Shown: piece by piece, positions 1-6,760 of the stretch
How positions within the stretch are numbered: position 1 is the first letter of the stretch
Layout of the letters: each line of letters starts with the position of its first letter
Position numbers and translations under genes: made by a program
The notes under the pieces: generated by a model
Told to the model about the DNA's origin: nothing
Seen by the model: the letters and a program-made list of their open reading frames with translations, nothing else
Database searches by the model: none
From: Ktedonobacter sp.
Lineage (GTDB): Bacteria; Chloroflexota; Ktedonobacteria; Ktedonobacterales; Ktedonobacteraceae
Direction: 5' to 3'
DNA length: 8,902 nt
Assembly (NCBI GenBank): GCA_003450555.1
Contig: DMFQ01000240.1
Span: 1-8,902 of the forward strand

Positions 1-60
1 AGAACGGTACACTCCTGAGTTCGTTGCAGCCCAAAGCTGCTACGCTATCTATATCAATAG

Positions 61-68
61 TTAGGGAC
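61..68 (+). repeat. left terminal inverted repeat of the IS, with flanking TA
   Basis: TTAGGGAC here is the exact reverse complement of GTCCCTAA at 1359-1366. The outer TTA/TAA bases are probably the target plus its duplication, and GGGAC is the element end. The repeat is short, so the assignment is tentative. Confidence 0.5.
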
Positions 69-134
69 TCACGCAAACTAAATCGTCCCATTATGGTATA
101 CTGAGCGAAGAAAAACTCATGCGGAGGGACGAGC

Positions 135-1348
135 ATGGAACTGAGCAAGGGAGTCAAAGAGTTGCTGTTGAAGACAGCGAAGGATCTCAAGGGCAGCACA
201 CGGCGCATGTTCATGGCCCGAACAGTGCAAGCGCTGGGCGAAGGTGGTCAGCGGCTGGCCGAACGAGAGTTGGGGTGGAATCGCGGCACCATCCGCAAAG
301 GAATGCACGAAGCCAGCCAAGGGATCGCCTGCGTGGATGGCTTCAGGTTGCGTGGACGTAAGCGCAGCGAAGAGCATCTGCCCCATCTGCTGCGCGATCT
401 CACCGCCATTGTGGATAGTCAGAGCCAGGCGGATCCGCAGTTTCGCACCACGCGGCTGTACACGCGGCTGACGGCAACGGAAGTGCGCCGCCAGTTGATC
501 GCTCAAAAAGGCTACACGGATGAGGAATTGCCGACAGCGGAGACCATTGGGGCCAAACTGAATATGCTGGGGTACTATCCGAAAAAAGTGGCCAAGAGCC
601 AGCCCCAAAAAAACGTCCCGAGACCGACGCCATCTTTGCGCAAGTGAAACAGCGCAACGAGCAGGCCGATGCCGATGAGCATACGTTACGGCTCTCGATG
701 GATGCCAAAGCCACCGTCAAGGTTGGCCCTTTCGCACGGGGAGGCAAGAGTCGCGTCGTCACCAAGGCCGCCGACCATGACTTTGAAGCAGCGGCGACGG
801 TAACACCCGTGGGTATTTTCCTGCCCGCCTCCGATGAACTCTTTCTGTATGGAGTGCTGTCTAAAGTGACGAGCGACTGCCTGGTGGATCGGTTGGTTGA
901 CTGGTGGGAGAGCGTCAGAGAGCGCTTTCCCACCATCACGACCCTGGTCCTCAATCTGGACAATGGGCCAGAGAGCCACAGTCGGCGCACCCAGTTCATG
1001 CTACGTCTCGTGGAGTTTGCCCAGCGGTATTGCCTCAAGATACGTCTGGCGTAGTATCCGCCCTATCACAGCAAGTACAATCCTATCGAGCGCTGCTGGG
1101 GCATTTTAGAGCAGCACTGGAATGGGGCCTTGCTCGATTCGCTCGAGGCCGTGAGCCAGTATGCCAGCACCATGACCTGGAAAGGCAACCATCCCGTGGT
1201 CTCACTGGTGACCACCGCCTATCAGACCGGGGTCAAACTCACCAAGGAAGCGATGTGCGCTCTCGAAACCCAGCTTCAGCGATTACCACACCTGGACAAG
1301 TGGTTTGTGGACATTGGGTATTCCTCCCCAGCTATCCGGGATACCTAA
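135..1348 (+). pseudogene. ISAzo13-family DDE transposase, frameshifted and with an internal stop
   Basis: The gene would encode about 404 residues, the usual size for this family. It starts at ATG 135 behind GGAGGG (123-128). The first part is open to 647 and contains the N-terminal helical DNA-binding region. The second part is one base back in frame, overlaps it, and carries the RNase-H-like catalytic core. The DDE residues appear to be Asp at 701-703 (SMDAKA), Asp at 959-961 (NLDNG) and Glu at 1088-1090 (YNPIERCW). The frame changes near the A7 run at 607-613. A second lesion, TAG at 1052-1054, sits where YYPPYHSKYNP would be expected (TAC or TAT to TAG) and comes before the catalytic Glu. 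After it the frame stays open to 1348. Even if the ribosome slips at the A-run, the product would lack Glu unless the TAG is read through, so this copy is probably inactive. Confidence 0.9.
608..614 (+). other. A AAA AAC slippery heptamer at the transposase frame junction
   Basis: In the zero frame the codons read CAA AAA AAC, so bases 608-614 form a canonical X XXY YYZ heptamer for -1 slippage. A -1 slip here leads exactly into the downstream transposase frame (next codon CGT at 614, then PETDAIFAQ). The two frames overlap from 524 to 647. Single-ORF organisation is the norm for ISAzo13 elements, so the alternative is a one-base deletion from an A8 run in a formerly continuous gene. Confidence 0.5.
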
Positions 1349-1358
1349 TAATTCTTTC

Positions 1359-1366
1359 GTCCCTAA
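1359..1366 (-). repeat. right terminal inverted repeat of the IS, with flanking TA
   Basis: GTCCCTAA lies 11 bases after the transposase stop codon and is the exact reverse complement of the left end at 61-68. The position just after the transposase gene is where the right end of a compact IS should be. Confidence 0.5.
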
Positions 1367-2319
1367 GGGATATTCACATGTGGAGGAAAGTTTGGCATTA
1401 TTCAGGGAACTGCGCGATAAGAGGGCTGTTATCGATTCACTCGTACTGTTGGCTGAAGAACGTTTGAATAGTCAGGGCGATGCCACTAAGGCACGAGCCC
1501 TGCTAGAGGAGGGTCTTGCGCTCTCCAGGGAGTTAGCAAACACAGATACAGCTAAGGAAGGTAAACTACTTGGTTCCTTAGGGGAGATTTCTCTCTATCA
1601 AGGCAATATGGCTCTAGCACGCTCACTGCTGGAGGAGAGCATGACGATCTTGCAGGGAGAAGATATGGATGAGTTGATAAACAAAGCCTGGTTGCTCTCG
1701 CAATTAGCAAAGATCGCTGCTGTTCAGCATGACTATACAAGGGCACGGACCCTTTATGAACAGAGCTTGGCAATAAATAGGGAGGTCTTCTTCCGTGTAA
1801 ACACTCCCTTCTATTCTGGAAGGATTGGCGAGTGTGGTTGCTGCCCAGGGGGAACCGACGTGGGCCGCGCAACTTTGGGGAGCGGCAGAAGCCCTTCGCG
1901 ACACCATGGGCGCTCCTATCCCGCCTGTTTATCGTGTTGATTATGAGCGTGCTGTCACATCCGCACGCGACCAACTTGGAGATCGTGCGTTCGCAACCAC
2001 TTGGGCTGAGGGACGCGCCATGACGCCGGATCAAGCCCTCGCAGCCAAAGGACAAACGATGCTGCCTCAACAGGTCCCTACGGAACCATCATCACCTCAA
2101 CCAGCGAAGTCAGCGATCACCTATCCCGATGGCCTGACCACACGAGAGGTCGAGGTGCTGCGTCTTGTGGCACAAGGACTCACCGATGCACACATTGCCG
2201 AACACCTCATCATCAGTCCCCGCACCGTCAACACCCACCTGACCTCCATCTACAGCAAAATCCAGGTCTCCTCGCGTAGTGGCGCTACTCGCTACGCCAT
2301 CGAGCACAAATTAGTCTGA
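1366..2319 (+). pseudogene. LuxR-type transcriptional regulator remnant: TPR repeats and HTH, frameshifted
   Basis: This is the C-terminal part of a large regulator that in this group usually has an ATPase domain, TPR repeats and a LuxR/GerE helix-turn-helix. From about 1374 to 1787 the frame encodes TPR-like units with recurring EESLALFREL / ALLEEGLALSREL patterns. After REV (1779-1787) the reading frame is lost. It resumes one base later as PSILEGLASVVAAQGEP, which matches the conserved linker of these proteins, so one extra base lies between about 1788 and 1812. The downstream frame then runs to the TGA at 2317-2319. The HTH spans about 2134-2310 (LTTREVEVLRLVAQGL, then SPRTVNTHL), with the classic recognition-helix pattern. 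The N-terminal sensor or ATPase part is missing at the IS edge. Whether any product is made is doubtful; an HTH-only product starting at TTG 1825 cannot be excluded. Confidence 0.85.
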
Positions 2320-2410
2320 CTTCACAGCTAAATCTTTCTTATGTGGAAGCCTTTTTGAAGATTGAATACTCTTACCCCAAAAGTGCCCAGGATTGGTGCG
2401 CTAGAAACTA

Positions 2411-4327
2411 TTACTGCCCAAGCTGCCGCAGAGCATTATAAGCCGCTGATGCCACCTCAGGGCGCGCCTCCGAAATGCGTTGAAGCGCAGGAATTGTGCT
2501 TGTATCGCGATACTGTCCCACAAGCTGGCAAGCAAGACGGACAATTGCATCGCGTGGATCATTCAATGCCTCGCGTGCGGTAGTCTTGCTCCTGGCATCC
2601 TCTCCGCTCGGATCAAGACGTTTCAGCGCTTCAAGCACCTCTATACGTACGATTGGATCAAAGTCGTTGGCCGCACGAACTATAAAGTCGAGTGAGGAAC
2701 GGTCATTCAGTTGTTCAAAGGCACGAATGCTAGCCGCGTAGACAATGCTTCCAGGGATGTTATCATCATCAAGGGACAGATTATCGCGCCGTTTGGGGCG
2801 TGCCGCTCGCCCTGCGATGTCTACGACACGCTCAACCATCTGCTGCATAGGCTGCATCGCGCGCCGATCATCAAGACGTGCTAATGTATCGCAAATGTGT
2901 ACCATTCGGATAGCCTGTTCTCGGTTGCTCACAGTGGTCGCCGATCCAACCTGGTTGATCAGTATAGATATTGCACGCGGTTCGCGTAGCTCTCCCAGGG
3001 TTTTCACAACAGGGATAAAAGCATCCTCGTCAGAGCTGGATAGTGCCTCTAATAAAACATCGCGTCCTGGTCCATTGATCCAGCGTTCGACGTCATTCAT
3101 CATTGGTAAACAGGCATATACTGGCTCAAGGATACCTGGCTCTCGTATCGTGCCCCGTGAGATATCGCTCCAGTAGCGGCCCATCAGCGTCGCGAGTCGA
3201 TGAATTGCGATCACATACTGCCAGGAAGGCGCGCTGCGAGCATGTTCAAAGAGCGCGTTGGCCAACGGAGCAAAATCATGTTCAAAGACAATGGGCAGCG
3301 CATCCTGCTCTGGATTGGGCTTCATGCTTTCCTGTAAGACCTGGCCAAAGATCAGCGCGGCCTGTTGAGAGAGACGGGGAGCAACGTCATTTCCTCCTCG
3401 TAAATAGCCTTCCAGCGGAATCTTGCGATAGATAGGCACGGCGATGTAACTTTCCAACCCTGTAACGCGATCAAGTCCAGTCGCCAATACGATATTGTAA
3501 AAGCGCGGTTGATCCAGTGACAGGCAGGCTTCAATAATATCTACCTTCGCCCAGCCTTCAGCATCTTTGAGCGCTGTAATCAGAGCTTGCAAAGCTGAAG
3601 TTGTTGCTTGTTTGGCCAGAGACTGCGTGGCATAGAGAGATACATTTGGATCACTGGCTAACTTGCCAAGATATTGAGCAAGGTCCTGTACGTTTGGGGC
3701 GCTCCGGCTGTTTTGTTTGCTCTTGCCCAGCCTGGAGAAACCTAGTGGTCTGCTCTGGCCCGGCTGGTTGAAAGTTTTGTAGTTGCCCAACATCAGAATA
3801 GCGATACGCCTGGCGCGCCCTATCATCATCTCAGCTGGATTAGCGTCAGGGGATAGGTCAGGCGCATCTTCCTGTTCGATGACGTTTAACCAGACAGGAA
3901 TGAAATCTCCTGCGCGGTCAATCTCTAGCATGAAGGGAACCAGTACAGGCGCCCATTGATAAATTGAACCTACGTTGAGGAGAGGAATGATTTGCTCGGT
4001 TGCATCTTCGAAGGAAATGTTTCCCCAACGATATCCCGTTACCACCCTTGTGATAGTGGAACGTAGCTCGCTTAAGCGCTCTTTGACTTCCGTCAATGAA
4101 GTATCTACTGATGTTATAGGGCGTCGTGCCGCCAGGTGCTCAATTGTACCTGCCCGGTTCTGTGCCTGTTTTGGAACTGTGATCTTCGCCTCAAGCTCGG
4201 CGGTTGGTACTGGCGCGACCGTAGACGTTTCAGTGGCTTTTTCCTCGATGTAAAGCTCTCCAGCCTCGGCTGTACCCGTATCTACTGGGTCTTGGGATTT
4301 CGTCTGCTCTAAGCTACTATCGGACAT
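2411..4327 (-). CDS. HEAT-repeat-like protein, 638 aa, function unknown
   Basis: The protein is largely helical with no signal peptide or membrane segment, so it is probably cytoplasmic. Residues 1-70 are acidic and low in complexity (many E, T, A, P, D), suggesting a disordered tail. A helical region follows (80-400). The C-terminal third has HEAT-like helical pairs: around 425-460 (FIPVVKTLGELREPRAISIL), 545-572 (DFDPIVRIEVLEALKRL) and 585-636 (NDPRDAIVRLACQLVG, then a repeat ending at NALRQLGQ). Such repeats form protein-binding scaffolds; no catalytic motif is visible. The ATG is preceded by AAAGGA at good spacing, and a promoter with 17-bp spacing lies upstream. The gene is divergent to a stand-alone response regulator, so the two may share regulation. 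It converges on the LuxR remnant, with 91 nt between and no clear terminator. I cannot name a function; the HEAT assignment is by pattern only. Confidence 0.85.
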   Translation of the reverse strand: MSDSSLEQTKSQDPVDTGTAEAGELYIEEKATETSTVAPVPTAELEAKITVPKQAQNRAGTIEHLAARRPITSVDTSLTEVKERLSELRSTITRVVTGYRWGNISFEDATEQIIPLLNVGSIYQWAPVLVPFMLEIDRAGDFIPVWLNVIEQEDAPDLSPDANPAEMMIGRARRIAILMLGNYKTFNQPGQSRPLGFSRLGKSKQNSRSAPNVQDLAQYLGKLASDPNVSLYATQSLAKQATTSALQALITALKDAEGWAKVDIIEACLSLDQPRFYNIVLATGLDRVTGLESYIAVPIYRKIPLEGYLRGGNDVAPRLSQQAALIFGQVLQESMKPNPEQDALPIVFEHDFAPLANALFEHARSAPSWQYVIAIHRLATLMGRYWSDISRGTIREPGILEPVYACLPMMNDVERWINGPGRDVLLEALSSSDEDAFIPVVKTLGELREPRAISILINQVGSATTVSNREQAIRMVHICDTLARLDDRRAMQPMQQMVERVVDIAGRAARPKRRDNLSLDDDNIPGSIVYAASIRAFEQLNDRSSLDFIVRAANDFDPIVRIEVLEALKRLDPSGEDARSKTTAREALNDPRDAIVRLACQLVGQYRDTSTIPALQRISEARPEVASAAYNALRQLGQ

Positions 4328-4405
4328 ACAATATCTATCCTTTTACTGCTACACGCGAGAGCTATTGCTGGTTCATTAAAGAAATCGGTTCAATTACATT
4401 TGTCC

Positions 4406-4434
4406 ATTGTACAGCCCGTTGTTTCAGCGGTCAA
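4406..4434 (-). promoter_or_regulatory. sigma-70-type promoter of the HEAT-repeat gene
   Basis: On the minus strand, TTGACC (4429-4434) and TACAAT (4406-4411) are separated by exactly 17 bp. This would start transcription near 4399, giving a leader of about 70 nt before the ATG at 4327. Each box is one mismatch from consensus. Confidence 0.6.
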
Positions 4435-4450
4435 TAGCAAGAAAATCGGC

Positions 4451-4468
4451 TTAGCAAGGGCTTGCTAA
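4451..4468. promoter_or_regulatory. perfect palindrome, likely operator between divergent promoters
   Basis: TTAGCAAGggCTTGCTAA is a perfect 8-bp inverted repeat with a 2-bp centre. It covers the -35 box of the receiver gene (4462-4467) and ends 17 bp from the -35 of the divergent gene. A further half-site-like TTTGCTA follows at 4480-4486, next to the -10. The arrangement suits a dimeric repressor. The binding protein is unknown and may be encoded elsewhere. Confidence 0.5.
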
Positions 4469-4490
4469 ATAGAGAAGCGTTTGCTATAGT
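4462..4490 (+). promoter_or_regulatory. sigma-70-type promoter of the receiver gene
   Basis: TTGCTA (4462-4467) and TATAGT (4485-4490) are separated by 17 bp. Transcription would begin near 4497, about 40 nt upstream of the ATG at 4537. This placement rules out the in-frame TTG at 4462 as a start, since it lies inside the -35 box. Confidence 0.6.
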
Positions 4491-4536
4491 GTCCTTACAT
4501 CCTCTCATTTTTTTAGAAAAGGTACAGGGAAGAGAA

Positions 4537-4935
4537 ATGAAAATAGGTTTGCTCGAAGACGACAGCGCCATTCAAGAAATGCTTAGCCTCGTCTTACAGG
4601 ATGAAGGCTATGCTGTCACTATCTATCCCACTGCCGAAGAATGCTTAAATGATCTCGTCAAACCGGGACAGGAACCGAAAAGCTTATCTATTGACCTGCT
4701 CATAGTTGACTGGCGCCTGGCGGGCTCAGTTCCTGGTACTGAAGTTATCCGAATACTGCGCAGTAAACCATCCTTCGATTCGCTACCCATTATTTTGACC
4801 ACCGCTGCTACCTTTCATAACACCAACGAACTACATGACTTGCACGTCTCCCTTCTTGAGAAACCCTTTGCTGTTGACGAAATCGTTGACTTGATCAAAA
4901 ACCTGGTGCAACCAGGCGCTATAGCTGATGAATAG
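4537..4935 (+). CDS. stand-alone response regulator receiver (CheY-like), 132 aa
   Basis: A single receiver domain with no output domain. It would be phosphorylated by a histidine kinase and would act through protein contacts. Conserved residues are all present: the acidic pair Asp8-Asp9 (LLEDDS), the phosphoacceptor Asp58 at the end of beta-3 (LLIVDWRL), Thr88/Thr89 (IILTTAA) and Lys109-Pro110 (LLEKPF). The ATG at 4537 is chosen because AGGGAAGAG lies just upstream and because the promoter places the transcript start downstream of the longer alternative TTG start. It is divergent from the HEAT-repeat gene. No kinase is in the window, so its partner is unknown. No strong terminator follows. 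Confidence 0.93.
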   Translation: MKIGLLEDDSAIQEMLSLVLQDEGYAVTIYPTAEECLNDLVKPGQEPKSLSIDLLIVDWRLAGSVPGTEVIRILRSKPSFDSLPIILTTAATFHNTNELHDLHVSLLEKPFAVDEIVDLIKNLVQPGAIADE

Positions 4936-5032
4936 CTTAATTGATGGTTAGCTCATCATTAGAATATGCTTAGAGACCCCAAAAAGCGTTATTGTTGACT
5001 TGTCCTGCTAGAGGTTGGGCTGTTATTCTTAG

Positions 5033-5062
5033 TTCTAGAGGGATAGGTACCACTACCTAGAA
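5033..5062. repeat. small nested inverted repeats upstream of the KGG gene
   Basis: TAGGTA (5044-5049) and TACCTA (5054-5059) form a 6-bp inverted repeat with a 4-bp spacer. It lies within an outer pair, TTCTAG (5033-5038) and CTAGAA (5057-5062). This may be an operator or a chance structure in the 254-nt gap between the receiver and KGG genes. I see no convincing promoter box pair in that gap, which would be compatible with an alternative sigma factor. Confidence 0.3.
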
Positions 5063-5189
5063 AGTGATTGACGGCTGAGCTGTGTGCTTAGCATGTCGTA
5101 GCTTACTCTGGTACATAACCATTGTATTTCTCTCTAAATTGTAAGTCAAGTCTTAACATTCATGAAACTTTCCAAAAGGAGAATGAACA

Positions 5190-5387
5190 ATGCAGGTACA
5201 AAAGGGTCGTGGCCGCGGGTTTGCATCGATGAGTCCAGAAAAGAAACGTGAAATTGCCAGCAAGGGTGGAAAAGCTGCCCATTCCCTGGGGACTGCTCAC
5301 AAATGGACAAGCGAAGAGGCTCAGGCTGCCGGACGCAAAGGTGGTTCTATCAGCCGCCGTCGCCCAAAGAACGGCATTCAGGCATAG
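5190..5387 (+). CDS. KGG-domain stress-induced protein, 65 aa
   Basis: A small, very basic and hydrophilic protein with two copies of the KGG motif: Lys25-Gly-Gly27 in EIASKGGKAAH and Lys50-Gly-Gly52 in AAGRKGGSISRR. The first copy is preceded by RGFASMSPEKK, the usual opening of this family (Pfam KGG, related to YciG and to the repeats of Bacillus GsiB). Members are induced by general stress such as desiccation, osmotic or stationary-phase stress, and are thought to be disordered hydrophilins; the molecular role is unclear. AAAAGGAG lies 8 nt before the ATG, a strong ribosome binding site. The gene stands alone, with a 254-nt upstream gap and a strong terminator 6 nt after the stop, so it is probably monocistronic. 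Confidence 0.93.
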   Translation: MQVQKGRGRGFASMSPEKKREIASKGGKAAHSLGTAHKWTSEEAQAAGRKGGSISRRRPKNGIQA

Positions 5388-5393
5388 TAATTG

Positions 5394-5433
5394 ACAAAAA
5401 AAGGCTGGTGCATAAGCGTCAGCCTTTTTTTGT
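5394..5433. terminator. bidirectional intrinsic terminator
   Basis: A perfect 14-bp stem (5394-5407 with 5420-5433) has a 12-nt loop. The GGCTG/CAGCC core is flanked by A7 on the left and T7 on the right, giving a U-run for transcripts of either strand. It ends the KGG transcript and can also end the convergent M23 peptidase transcript, whose stop codon is at 5469. Confidence 0.92.
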
Positions 5434-5468
5434 TACAAATATGTATTGGTAATGAACTTCTTCCCCAC

Positions 5469-6395
5469 TTAAGGCAGTTGTACATAATTGATTGGGTTTA
5501 CCCAGACATTATTATAAAGCACCATAAAGTGTACGTGCGGCCCAGTAGAAGCTCCTGTGCTCCCTTCGTAGCCGATCGTCTCACCTTTCGTCACGTTCTG
5601 ACCGACTTTGACGATGAAACGCTGGATATGCCCATAAATAGTAGCGATATAATGGCCGTGATTGATTTTAACGGCCCAACCTAGTCCCGACCAGTCCCAA
5701 CCTGTCCAAATCACTTGCCCACTGTCAGCAGCCATCACAGGAGTACCGTATGCGGCGGCAAGGTCGATACCGGTATGTGGTTTCCAGCAGCCACACCACT
5801 GCTGGTATTCCGGGTTGGCAAAATATTGTGTGATCACAGCACCCTGTATGGGCGATTGCATCTGACCTGATCCCATATTCCCACTAGCTGTAACATCGGT
5901 TGCACATGTTCCCCAGATATCGCTGCCACCACAGTAGCCTTCGCCTGTAAGAAGCGCCGGGGTAGGAGTCGGTGCATCGATATGCTGCGCCGGGTTGATT
6001 GAAGTAGCATGCCCATTCGAAAACCAATTGTTTACCGTTTGGGCAAGGCTTTGTGATAGCTGCCCGTTATTCAGGGGGGCGGCAAACGAAGCGGCAATGG
6101 TAAAAATGATTATGCTGCCAAGCAAAACTCCAACTAGTACAGTAGGGCGTGGCCGATAGTGGTGCTTCGAAGCATCAGTACTTTGTCGTTTGGCAGTCGC
6201 GGGAATCACCACAAGTGGTTTGAGTGAAGATGTCGGCGTGAGCGGACTTAGTGGCTTTGTCAGTTTTGGATGAGCAGCAGTCGGTATATCAGCAAGCCAG
6301 TCAATTGTGTTATTGATAGGTTGTGTATTGCGAGCACAATTTTCGTACATATTGCTGAGGGGGCGCGTTACACGGGGATCAGGTGTAAATGGCAT
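5469..6395 (-). CDS. membrane-anchored M23-family metallopeptidase (LytM-like), 308 aa
   Basis: Likely a zinc endopeptidase that cuts peptidoglycan cross-links or a related external substrate. From the ATG at 6395 there is a cytoplasmic tail of about 84 residues ending in basic KRQ...HHYRPRP, then one membrane helix (about 85-105, VLVGVLLGSIIIFTIAASFA), a Pro/Thr-rich linker with two Cys, and a C-terminal M23 domain (about 185-308). Zinc and catalytic residues are intact: His207 and Asp211 (HTGID), His256 (YGHIQ), and His287 and His289 (GPHVHF). Basic residues before the helix place the catalytic domain outside. The ATG is preferred over a GTG at 6440 because GAGG lies 7 nt before it; the longer start would add 15 residues. 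A WCGC pair just before HTGID may form a disulfide. The gene is transcribed toward the shared terminator at 5394-5433. Its role, in wall remodelling or sporulation, is not shown by context. Confidence 0.9.
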   Translation of the reverse strand: MPFTPDPRVTRPLSNMYENCARNTQPINNTIDWLADIPTAAHPKLTKPLSPLTPTSSLKPLVVIPATAKRQSTDASKHHYRPRPTVLVGVLLGSIIIFTIAASFAAPLNNGQLSQSLAQTVNNWFSNGHATSINPAQHIDAPTPTPALLTGEGYCGGSDIWGTCATDVTASGNMGSGQMQSPIQGAVITQYFANPEYQQWCGCWKPHTGIDLAAAYGTPVMAADSGQVIWTGWDWSGLGWAVKINHGHYIATIYGHIQRFIVKVGQNVTKGETIGYEGSTGASTGPHVHFMVLYNNVWVNPINYVQLP

Positions 6396-6426
6396 GAGAT
6401 AACCTCGCTCGTTGCATAGTAAATAG

Positions 6427-6442
6427 TTGTGTTTATACACAA
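6427..6442. promoter_or_regulatory. palindrome upstream of the M23 gene
   Basis: TTGTGTttatACACAA is a 6-bp perfect inverted repeat with a 4-bp centre. It lies 32 bp before the preferred ATG and covers the alternative GTG start at 6440. It contains TATAAA on the minus strand, so it could be an operator over a -10 box, though no good -35 is seen at standard spacing. Confidence 0.35.
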
Positions 6443-6697
6443 ATGTACTTTACCTGATGACGGTCTAAATGGCTAGTATTCTATGCTGGACAGTAGCTCT
6501 AAAGGGCTACCAGTGAAAACTATTTTTACCAGTTAGCCATGTCAGGTGTACAAAGGATGGCCCTTTGCTAAGGCATGGATTGCCTCCACGTCCTTTTGAA
6601 CCTTGCTTCTAGATAAGAACAGGATCTGTAGAGTTTTTTCGCAAAAATTGAGAAGAAATTGCTAGGGAGATGTAGCTACGTGGCCAGTTCTGTTCAC
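6443..6697. other. divergent intergenic region between the M23 and esterase genes
   Basis: The gap between the M23 ATG (6395) and the esterase ATG (6761) is 365 nt and holds no supportable gene. It contains a direct repeat of ACCAGT (6509-6514 and 6528-6533) set between GGCTA and TAGCC, giving a possible weak hairpin, and A/T-rich stretches. Regulatory sequences for both divergent genes must lie here. Apart from the palindrome at 6427-6442 and the promoter at 6698-6726, I see nothing firm. Confidence 0.5.
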
Positions 6698-6726
6698 TTG
6701 ACAATGGACTGGCTACAGTTGAGAAT
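6698..6726 (+). promoter_or_regulatory. candidate promoter of the esterase gene
   Basis: A perfect TTGACA (6698-6703) is followed after 17 bp by GAGAAT (6721-6726), a 4/6 match to the -10 consensus. It would give a leader of about 28 nt before the ATG at 6761. This supports that start over the upstream TTG at 6659 and ATG at 6727. Confidence 0.45.
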
Positions 6727-6760
6727 GATAAACAAAAGGGCAGCGAAAGGAATAAATGCC

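Larger units (their letters stand above)
64..1363 (+). mobile_element. ISAzo13-family insertion sequence (degenerate copy)
   Basis: A 1300-bp element carrying one broken transposase gene. The proposed ends are GGGAC at 64-68 and GTCCC at 1359-1363, which are inverted repeats. Each is flanked by TA (62-63 and 1364-1365), so the perfect match extends to TTAGGGAC / GTCCCTAA. The size, the terminal G and the single DDE transposase fit what is known of the ISAzo13 family. The ends are inferred from this short repeat alone; beyond eight bases the two termini are only weakly alike. The right flank continues directly into a LuxR-type regulator remnant. The 63 nt on the left can be joined to it in an open frame but do not resemble the TPR sequence expected there, so a simple insertion into one gene is not proven. 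Confidence 0.72.

Noticed and set aside
1..63. Short frames at the left edge as the N-terminal part of the interrupted regulator
   Set aside because: Only about 20 codons are available and none resembles TPR or ATPase sequence, so no call can be supported.
400..1038. Long minus-strand open frame of 212 codons opposite the transposase
   Set aside because: It is a shadow of the transposase frames: the plus strand shows DDE motifs and family-typical sequence, while this frame has no recognisable features.
4462..4536. N-terminal extension of the receiver protein from TTG 4462
   Set aside because: The TTG lies in the predicted -35 box and within a palindrome, and the receiver fold starts right after ATG 4537 with a ribosome binding site.
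4942..4958. TGATG/CATCA hairpin after the receiver gene as a terminator
   Set aside because: The stem is only five base pairs and no T-run follows.
6659..6760. Longer esterase start at TTG 6659 as a signal peptide
   Set aside because: The extension has no signal-peptide pattern, lacks a ribosome binding site and contains a candidate promoter; ATG 6761 has a good site.
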